Part shown: one piece after another, positions 1 to 5,166 of the stretch | How positions within the stretch are numbered: the first letter of the stretch is position 1 | Layout: each line of letters begins with the position of its first letter | Source: Lentimicrobium sp. | GTDB taxonomy: Bacteria; Bacteroidota; Bacteroidia; Bacteroidales; Lentimicrobiaceae | Direction of reading: 5' to 3' | DNA: 12,285 nt | Assembly (NCBI GenBank): GCA_013336205.1 | Contig: JAAXUD010000032.1 | Coordinates: forward strand, 1-12,285 | Program-made: the position numbers and the translations under genes | The notes under the pieces: generated by a model | The model's input: the letters and a program-made list of their open reading frames with translations, nothing else | The model's database searches: none | Told to the model about the DNA's origin: nothing

Positions 1-2027
1 GGCTGATAACCTTCAAGCAGGAAAGAAAATCCCTGGTCATCGGCATCGGGATAATCGGCCGTGAATACACTACCGCGGATATGCGCTGCATTCCGGCTTA
101 GACTGATTTGTGGCAAGGCTGAAACAATTCCTTTCGTGTAGGCCGTGTCTGCAATAAACAGAGAAAGTAGCCTTACCGGAGGTATTTCTTTTTCTGCGAT
201 ATAAAGCGCCGGGTCAATCGCGTTAACGCCATTAATCCCACCGAAATACAAACGACCGTCGGGCCCTTTACAGGCAGCATTGTAGCTGAACTCCAGGGAC
301 TGAAGGTTGTTTTTTGATGAAAATCTGATGACCCTATCCCTTCTGGCTGTGATACAACCCAAGCCCCGGATGCCTGAAAACCAGATTCTTCCCTGTTCAT
401 CGGGCAACAAAGTGTAAATTGCTTCATCCTTCAGCACCGCTATGGCCGGATAGGACTTCAGAATTATGCCCTCATTGGAAAAAATTTCAATTCCGTTGCC
501 TGTAGCGGCCCACATTTCATTGCCGAAAGCCAATAGCTGATAGGTTTCACTCTGCGATACCAGGTTTCCGTGATTTGTTAATTCCACTAAATCTTTTTCA
601 TCCCTGACTTTATTATAAAACAAGCCTATTGGTGTCGCTATCCATCGCGCTCCAAAATGGATTAGCCGGAAATTTACTGAAATATAATTGGCCAGTTTTA
701 TCAATGACGGATCCGCGCCTGTATAAAAGGTGAGTAGTTCCGAGTCGCCCTGAAGCTGCAGGTAATCGTCTTGATTGCTGATAAATCCGGCAGCTTTCCA
801 TTCATGGAGATAACTGAATATTAACCTTCCGTCAGGTGCAATCACAAACAGCCCTTTGTTCGAAGCCACCCAAATCCTTTTACGCGTATCTGTTGCCAGA
901 TCGAAAATATAGATATTGTTGCCGAAAAGTCCGGGGTTTATCCGGACGGCCTGTTTCAGGTCTTTTGACAATTTCCATAAGCCTTTATTAAAGGTTCCGG
1001 CAAAAATGTTTCCGTCCAATTCGGCAAGGCAGCGGGTAAATCCGATGGGGGCCTTTTCAAACATCACTTTTTGCGGATTATATTTAAGCAGACCGTTCCC
1101 ATCGGTGCCAAACCAATAATTACCCGTTTTATCCTCAAAAATGTGCATCATACTTTGACGGATGGTGTCGGCATACTTACCCGAAAGTTCAATAAATTCA
1201 ATATTGGTGACCTTTTTTTTATTAAGGCGAAAAAGTCTGCTGCTTCCGATTTCTGAAAACCAGAAATTATCCTGCCGGTCAATGCTGAGTTCGGTATTGA
1301 CATTTATCCCCAGATCCGCTAATTCTTCCCAGGCTTCATTTTCGTGAAACCGGTATAACCTGGTGCCCTTAACGATGAAAACTCTTCCGTTTTTGTCTGA
1401 CGCCATGGCCTTGCAGCCTGAAACTTCTGTCCATTTGGTCGTGAATTCAGTTGTGCCGGTGCTTGCGTTTTTCCTGAATTGCAGAATCCCATTTTCGCCC
1501 TGAACAAGAATAACATCCTCGTTAAGATCTACTGCATTCATCGGAATGAAACGTTCCGGTACCTTATTTTGGTCGCCTGAAATCAGTTTTAAAGGGTTCA
1601 GGCTATCGGAGTCAACCAGGCAAAATCCTTTATTGAACGTCCATATCAGGGGTTTTCTATCAATCAAAACATCAAAAAGGGCAAAATAAATGGCTTTTTC
1701 CCTGCTGATAAAGCTGAACTGTCCGGTGGATGCATTAAAGCGGGAAAGCGATGAAGAAGATGAAATAATAAAATTGCCGGGTTCTGTTTCGACAAGCCTG
1801 CGCATCATATTATCGGAATTATTATAAACCCCCTTATATGAAATTCTGAAAACTTTGAATTCCCGGCCATCGAAACAGTGCAGCCCATCGCCGGTCACCA
1901 TCCAGATGAGGCCGCAGCTATCCTGGTGCACCTGGCTGACCATGCTCTGGCGCAGACCCTCTTCAAGTCCATACACATTTACAAAAAGAGTTTCATGGGA
2001 TAGAGGGTTCTGCGCCTTCCCCTGCAT
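1..2027 (-). CDS. Two-component-regulator beta-propeller sensor, N-terminal part (C-terminus beyond window)
   Basis: The frame is open from 2138 to the left edge with no stop, so the gene continues outside the window. Numbering from the first ATG (2027), propeller-type repeats of the form G-x-I/Y-W-x-x-(T)-x-x-G-L are seen around W42 (GLIWMVTGDGLHCFDG), W305 (GNYWFGTDGNGLLKYN), W386 (RIWVASNKGLFVI) and W549 (GRIWFSGIRGLG), with a further blade near residue 594 (GRLYFGGINGVNAIDP). The last visible residues (about 655-675, ending FSFLLEGYQP) match the start of a Y_Y_Y domain, which follows the propeller in this family. By family knowledge the missing part should hold a membrane helix and a signalling output (histidine kinase, hybrid kinase or HTH); which one cannot be told here. 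The role would be periplasmic ligand sensing. The start is doubtful: a convincing signal peptide (FRRSFLLICCASLIIMQGKAQN) is encoded in frame upstream of this ATG, with no ATG, GTG or TTG before it. A CTG at 2108 is one candidate start. Confidence 0.88.
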   Translation of the reverse strand, partial: MQGKAQNPLSHETLFVNVYGLEEGLRQSMVSQVHQDSCGLIWMVTGDGLHCFDGREFKVFRISYKGVYNNSDNMMRRLVETEPGNFIISSSSSLSRFNASTGQFSFISREKAIYFALFDVLIDRKPLIWTFNKGFCLVDSDSLNPLKLISGDQNKVPERFIPMNAVDLNEDVILVQGENGILQFRKNASTGTTEFTTKWTEVSGCKAMASDKNGRVFIVKGTRLYRFHENEAWEELADLGINVNTELSIDRQDNFWFSEIGSSRLFRLNKKKVTNIEFIELSGKYADTIRQSMMHIFEDKTGNYWFGTDGNGLLKYNPQKVMFEKAPIGFTRCLAELDGNIFAGTFNKGLWKLSKDLKQAVRINPGLFGNNIYIFDLATDTRKRIWVASNKGLFVIAPDGRLIFSYLHEWKAAGFISNQDDYLQLQGDSELLTFYTGADPSLIKLANYISVNFRLIHFGARWIATPIGLFYNKVRDEKDLVELTNHGNLVSQSETYQLLAFGNEMWAATGNGIEIFSNEGIILKSYPAIAVLKDEAIYTLLPDEQGRIWFSGIRGLGCITARRDRVIRFSSKNNLQSLEFSYNAACKGPDGRLYFGGINGVNAIDPALYIAEKEIPPVRLLSLFIADTAYTKGIVSALPQISLSRNAAHIRGSVFTADYPDADDQGFSFLLEGYQ

Positions 2028-2050
2028 TATTATCAGGGATGCGCAACAAA

Positions 2051-2071
2051 TCAGGAGAAAGCTTCTCCTGA
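2051..2071. repeat. Perfect 9-bp inverted repeat in the signal-peptide coding stretch
   Basis: TCAGGAGAA (2051-2059) and TTCTCCTGA (2063-2071) are exact inverted copies separated by AGC. On the minus strand the hairpin contains an AGGAGA purine run about 37 nt before the ATG at 2027. It lies inside the sequence that would encode the n-region of the propeller protein's signal peptide, so it could affect start selection in the mRNA, or be chance. No T-run follows, so it is not an intrinsic terminator. Confidence 0.45.
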
Positions 2072-2130
2072 AATTGAGTTGATAGCCGGCAGTTTCAGAG
2101 GTTCTCAGGTTATTCGTCAGCTTGATGAAG

Positions 2131-2160
2131 TAAAGATACTAAATCAAAAACGCTGGTCAA
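2131..2160 (-). promoter_or_regulatory. Putative Bacteroidota promoter (-33 TTG / -7 TATCTTTA) for the propeller gene
   Basis: Read on the minus strand, TTG (2160-2158) is followed after 19 nt by TATCTTTA (2138-2131). This fits the phylum's housekeeping pattern TTG-N19-TAnnTTTG except for the last base. Transcription would begin near 2125, which leaves room for a start codon at 2108 or 2027. The element sits just past the end of the GH16 gene, so the sensor may have its own promoter besides any read-through. Confidence 0.4.
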
Positions 2161-2189
2161 GTTCTCAAGCCCTAATTGATCCGGAAATA

Positions 2190-3068
2190 TTATTTCCGCT
2201 GATAATATCTTATCCAGTCAATCTCCATTTGTGCCGGTAAAACGGTTTTTGAGCCTGGAGATCTGGTAAAAGCTGTTTTTTCAGTTCCAATCGCTACATT
2301 CAAAATAAGGTGCACTGTTTCTCCGGGTGGTGGAAAAATAGTTTCTAAACGGTACTCTCCCGGTTTTACCGGGCATTCGTTTGCATTTTTCCCGTTTTTT
2401 TTAAGATAGCGGCTGATACTCCATAAAACCTGCTCATCTGTTCCGAACCTGATGAAGTTGGTATCCCATTCCATAAAATAAACATGAAAATCAGCTGAAA
2501 GGTCATGGGAAACCCGGCTTCGGTGATGAAGCATTTTTTTAACCTGCCGGTTGTGAATGCTCATGTGATATCTGCGCGTGTGCTGCATCCCGGCTTCCAG
2601 TATATCGAGTTCGGTGGTGGTTCTGCCATATGCCCAGATTGCAGGCCAGAAACCCATTCCTTCAGGCACACGGCACCTGATTTCATAGCGGCCAGGACCA
2701 AACGATTGCCGGGAATGAATCATGCCGGATGTGTAATCACGTTTTATCCCAAACCAGGTATTGGGCTCATAACGGGCAATAAGTTTTAAACTGCCATTGC
2801 TGACAACAGCATTTTCGGTGCGGTATATTTGGCCCCCTTCGGCATGAGTGCGGCAAAAAGCGCATTGGTCGCTGCCATCATTTGTATAGGGGAACCAGGT
2901 AAGCCAGCGGTCGGTATTCAGGTTGTCAATAGTGAATTCTTCGGCGAAAACAAGTTCCCAACTCCCCTGCGGGCAATTAGTTCCGGCTGATAAAGTTGTG
3001 TCATGCTGAGTGCGGGCATCTGGTATAAACATGAGAACAAGGCCAAAAAAAAGCATGATTTGTTTCAT
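2190..3068 (-). CDS. Secreted glycoside hydrolase family 16 protein
   Basis: A 292-residue protein with an N-terminal signal peptide (MKQIMLFFGLVLMFIPDART, likely cleaved near residue 20) and a GH16 jelly-roll domain over roughly residues 35-290. The active-site motif of the beta-bulge GH16 type, E-x-D-x-x-E, is intact as ELDILE: E153 nucleophile, D155, E158 acid/base. The preceding FWPAIWAYG (140-148) and the closing MEIDWIRYYQ strand are also typical. This type cleaves internal beta-linkages in glucans or galactans (laminarinases, agarases, carrageenases, porphyranases); the actual substrate cannot be read from sequence. Length is normal for a single-domain enzyme; no carbohydrate-binding module or sorting domain is visible. 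The protein is probably periplasmic or exported. It sits directly upstream of the propeller sensor (52 nt to that gene's open frame), so the sensor may respond to a sugar released by it. No SusC/SusD genes are present, so this is not a complete polysaccharide-utilisation locus within the window. Confidence 0.9.
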   Translation of the reverse strand: MKQIMLFFGLVLMFIPDARTQHDTTLSAGTNCPQGSWELVFAEEFTIDNLNTDRWLTWFPYTNDGSDQCAFCRTHAEGGQIYRTENAVVSNGSLKLIARYEPNTWFGIKRDYTSGMIHSRQSFGPGRYEIRCRVPEGMGFWPAIWAYGRTTTELDILEAGMQHTRRYHMSIHNRQVKKMLHHRSRVSHDLSADFHVYFMEWDTNFIRFGTDEQVLWSISRYLKKNGKNANECPVKPGEYRLETIFPPPGETVHLILNVAIGTEKTAFTRSPGSKTVLPAQMEIDWIRYYQRK

Positions 3069-3088
3069 ACGCTGGATATAGGCTGAAA

Positions 3089-3110
3089 AATCAAATATAC
3101 GAATTTGATT
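3089..3110 (-). promoter_or_regulatory. Putative -7 element overlapped by an 8-bp inverted repeat, upstream of GH16
   Basis: The minus strand carries TATATTTG (3099-3092), an exact match to TAnnTTTG, 24 nt before the GH16 ATG. No clear -33 TTG is found 19-21 nt further upstream. The element lies within the inverted repeat AATCAAAT (3089-3096) / ATTTGATT (3103-3110), separated by 6 nt. A protein bound to this repeat would cover the promoter, so it is a plausible operator. It may also help compensate for the missing -33 box if the bound factor is an activator. Confidence 0.45.
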
Positions 3111-3120
3111 AAATCAGGGA

Positions 3121-3156
3121 TAAAAAGAAGAAGCGTCCCCGGGGAGAGGGCGCTTC
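3121..3156 (-). terminator. Intrinsic terminator after the lipoprotein gene
   Basis: On the minus strand GAAGCG (3156-3151) pairs with CGCTTC (3135-3130). Inside, CCC/GGG pairing extends the stem, and the hairpin is followed by TTCTTTTTAT. It lies between the unknown lipoprotein gene and the GH16 promoter, separating the two transcription units. Confidence 0.65.
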
Positions 3157-3173
3157 AGGTAAACGGGATAACT

Positions 3174-3202
3174 AACCTTCGGGTTTTTGGTTCCTGAAGG
3201 TT
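3174..3202 (-). terminator. Second 3' hairpin right after the lipoprotein stop codon
   Basis: AACCTTC (3174-3180) and GAAGGTT (3196-3202) are exact inverted copies; a G-T and two G-C pairs extend the stem to about 10 bp around a 9-nt loop. It begins 6 nt past the stop codon at 3208-3210. No T-run follows on the minus strand, so it is more likely an mRNA 3'-end stabiliser, or part of a double hairpin with the terminator at 3121-3156, than a terminator by itself. Confidence 0.4.
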
Positions 3203-3207
3203 GATTA

Positions 3208-3957
3208 TTACTGGGTAATACTTACAGCCATCTTAAGATAGCTTGATTCGTTTACGAAATAGTACTTTTTACCGCTGATGGTTTCGGTGGAAATATTATA
3301 AGGACTGATAGAAATAGAACCAACATTGCTGGTCGATAAAGCCGAGAGGTCTGCTGCTGAGAATGTTGCACTACCGGCATTACCTGCAAATGATTTTATG
3401 GCGACCTGGTTGTTTGAACTGGTAATCAAAACAATTACTGAGTCGGCTGCATATAATGCCGAACCCATCGGAATGCTGAGCCCTGCGGCTTTGCTCACAG
3501 ATGCCGGTAAACTGCTAAAGCCGCTAAAGGTCGGAATTGGCCTGCTCACAGTTTTGTTGAAAGAGGGAACACTTCCATTGCCGGTTACACTCCACTGTAG
3601 ATTTGACAGTGTTAAAGGATCAATATAATCATTGTACACATAAACATTGTTCTGAACTTTGCTCAGATTTTTGCCTTCAATGGATACAGTTCCTGCGTCA
3701 GCAAAACTGGTGGCTCCTGCGTCGGTCGGGAAGAACGCGGAAGCCGAGTTAACTTCAACCGGCACTTCGTAACCTGCCACAGAAGTGTAGGAAATGCTCT
3801 TTACAGCTACCAGCACTCCAAAAGCATCAGGATAATTAAATGAGCTGGTGTTGGTATTGTTTGTATCGTCCGGCGTTTCATCTGTCTTATCGCAGGCGGT
3901 GAACAGAAATACGGAAAAGGCCAGAGAGAGGATAAAAATGTTTGGTTTCGATTTCAT
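3208..3957 (-). CDS. Secreted lipoprotein of unknown function
   Basis: A 249-residue protein with a lipoprotein signal peptide: basic start (MKSKPN), hydrophobic stretch, and lipobox LFTAC with the lipidated Cys at residue 22. The residues after the Cys (DKTDETPDD) are acidic, like the surface-export signals of Bacteroidota lipoproteins, and lead into an Asn/Thr-rich linker to about residue 39. The remaining 210 residues are rich in Ser, Thr, Ala and Val in short alternating stretches, suggesting an all-beta fold. The only cysteine is the lipidated one, and no catalytic motif is visible. I do not recognise the family. It has its own 3' hairpins and a separate promoter region, so it appears to be a single-gene unit. 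Its neighbours, a GH16 enzyme on one side and an orphan HTH on the other, give no firm functional hint. Confidence 0.85.
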   Translation of the reverse strand: MKSKPNIFILSLAFSVFLFTACDKTDETPDDTNNTNTSSFNYPDAFGVLVAVKSISYTSVAGYEVPVEVNSASAFFPTDAGATSFADAGTVSIEGKNLSKVQNNVYVYNDYIDPLTLSNLQWSVTGNGSVPSFNKTVSRPIPTFSGFSSLPASVSKAAGLSIPMGSALYAADSVIVLITSSNNQVAIKSFAGNAGSATFSAADLSALSTSNVGSISISPYNISTETISGKKYYFVNESSYLKMAVSITQ

Positions 3958-4010
3958 TTTAAATTTTTTTGGTGGGTTAATACTGATTATCTGTTGAAAT
4001 TCACATGCTA

Positions 4011-4018
4011 CAAATTTA
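4011..4018 (-). promoter_or_regulatory. Possible -7 element for the lipoprotein gene
   Basis: The minus strand reads TAAATTTG, an exact TAnnTTTG match, 53 nt before the lipoprotein ATG at 3957. No TTG is found at the expected distance upstream. In this A/T-rich gap (3958-4140) a match could occur by chance, so confidence is low. Nothing else convincing is visible in the gap. Confidence 0.3.
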
Positions 4019-4140
4019 TTGTATGCCTCAGCAGCATGCCATCCCTAAATGTCGGTAAATTTGTATACGTATTGATAGGTACATAGAAAAGCACATTTAT
4101 TCTGATCCAAAAGAATTGAATCCGGACAGTTTAAAAAAAC

Positions 4141-4419
4141 TCAGGCGTTTGAAGACGGGGTTTTTACAACTGGCTTTCTTACGGATGCCGGTTTATAGAT
4201 AAACTCTTCCAGCAACCCCAGTTTTATCGCATGCTTGGTAAGACCAACCAGTGATCTGGAGTTTATCTTTCTGAGGATATTCTTACGGTGAGTTTCAACA
4301 GTGCGCACGCTGATACGCAACAAGCCGGATATTTCAACGGTACTGTATTCGCGGGCTACCAGCCTCAATACCTGCTTCTCACGGGTGGTAATATTGCTGA
4401 ATGTATTGGATTGATCCAT
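4141..4419 (-). CDS. Stand-alone LuxR/GerE-type DNA-binding protein (no receiver domain)
   Basis: A 92-residue protein made almost only of a LuxR-type HTH domain (about residues 10-72: ITTREKQVLRLV, then the recognition helix VRTVETHRKNIL, then RSLVGLTKHAI). A short tail (VRKPVVKTPSSNA) follows. There is no phosphoacceptor receiver or ligand domain, and only 81 nt separate it from the response-regulator gene upstream, so no degraded receiver is hidden there. Aligned by eye without gaps, its HTH agrees with that of the neighbouring regulator in about 31 of 64 positions; their recognition helices are almost the same (RTVETHRKNIL versus RTVDTHRKNII). It therefore probably binds related DNA sites. 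Without a receiver it cannot be controlled by phosphorylation, so it may be a constitutive co-regulator or a competitor of the full-length regulator. It could have arisen by duplication and loss of the receiver. Confidence 0.85.
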   Translation of the reverse strand: MDQSNTFSNITTREKQVLRLVAREYSTVEISGLLRISVRTVETHRKNILRKINSRSLVGLTKHAIKLGLLEEFIYKPASVRKPVVKTPSSNA

Positions 4420-4420
4420 G

Positions 4421-4447
4421 GTTAGTCCTGTTTTTTACAAAACTAAC
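4421..4447 (-). promoter_or_regulatory. Promoter -7 element inside an inverted repeat, upstream of the orphan HTH gene
   Basis: GTTAGT (4421-4426) and ACTAAC (4442-4447) are exact inverted copies, starting 2 nt before the ATG at 4419. The minus strand carries TAGTTTTG (4445-4438), a TAnnTTTG match, overlapping the far arm. The transcript would start near 4431 with a leader of only about 12-15 nt containing AGGA. The arrangement suits an operator for self-control. No clear TTG -33 box is present. Confidence 0.4.
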
Positions 4448-4500
4448 ATGAATGACTAAAGATTGAAATACTCAGGTTTAGGTATTTGAGCTAAGTAGTA

Positions 4501-5166
4501 TTACTGACTAAAGTCGACCAGGTTGTTTTCAATGGCAAATTTGATTAGCCCGACAAGGGTGCGGGTGCTGGTTTTCTGGATGATATTCTTCCGATGGGTA
4601 TCCACTGTTCGTTTACTGATAAAAAGTTTGTCAGCAATTTCCTCACTGGAATACTCTTCCATGATCAGTTTCACGATTTCTATTTCGCGCGGGGTAAGCT
4701 GAGCCGTATTTTTCTCAATAGCTTTCTGCCGTTTCAGACGGCTCATCATAATATTCAGCACTTCGTTGCTGTAATAGGTGCTGTTGTCTGCTATCCGTTG
4801 AATGGCATTAATAAGTTCCTGTCGTCCGGTATTTTTCAGAATATATCCCTCAGCTTCTGACATCAGAATTTCACCAACAATTTCGCGGTCGTTATACATC
4901 GAAAGTACCAGTACTTTGACCTCCGGATAATTCAGTTTTACCTGCCTGGTGAGCTCAACACCCGACATACCGGGCATGCTGATATCGGTAATCAGCAGGT
5001 CTGGTTGTTGTTTTTTAATAAATTCAAGGGCATCAAGTCCATTGCTGACTTCCCCGGCAATATGAATATTTTTTTCACGTCTGAGCAAGGCTTTAAGCCC
5101 ATCGATAAACATCTGGTGATCATCAGCAATCAGGATATTGATCGTCTTAATCTCTTCACTGCTCAT
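4501..5166 (-). CDS. NarL/FixJ-type two-component response regulator
   Basis: A 221-residue protein of normal NarL length. The receiver domain occupies about residues 9-125, with the acidic pair D15-D16, phosphoacceptor D61 (LLITDISMPGMSG), S89 and K111 (GYILKN). The LuxR-type HTH covers about residues 156-217 (QLTPREIEIVKLI, recognition helix KRTVDTHRKNII). All residues for phosphorylation are present. Its start overlaps the end of the sensor kinase gene by 11 nt (5156-5166), so the two are co-transcribed and probably translationally coupled. The kinase belongs to the HisKA_3 class, which typically pairs with NarL-type regulators. Target genes are unknown; the adjacent orphan HTH gene and the lipoprotein gene are obvious candidates. 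Confidence 0.95.
   Translation of the reverse strand: MSSEEIKTINILIADDHQMFIDGLKALLRREKNIHIAGEVSNGLDALEFIKKQQPDLLITDISMPGMSGVELTRQVKLNYPEVKVLVLSMYNDREIVGEILMSEAEGYILKNTGRQELINAIQRIADNSTYYSNEVLNIMMSRLKRQKAIEKNTAQLTPREIEIVKLIMEEYSSEEIADKLFISKRTVDTHRKNIIQKTSTRTLVGLIKFAIENNLVDFSQ

Noticed and set aside
173..1516. Several short open frames on both strands within 173-1516
   Set aside because: They are out-of-frame shadows of the continuous propeller frame, which I followed without a stop from 2138 to the left edge.
2182..2198. Inverted repeat CGGAAAT/ATTTCCG over the GH16 stop codon as a terminator
   Set aside because: The stem is A/T-rich with a 3-nt loop and no T-run follows on the minus strand.
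2505..2789. Plus-strand 94-codon open frame opposite the GH16 gene
   Set aside because: It is fully inside a well-supported gene with an intact active-site motif on the other strand, and its sequence resembles no family.
4420..4500. Remnant of a receiver domain upstream of the orphan HTH gene
   Set aside because: Only 81 nt lie between the two genes, and no receiver-like motif is seen, so there is no pseudogene remnant.
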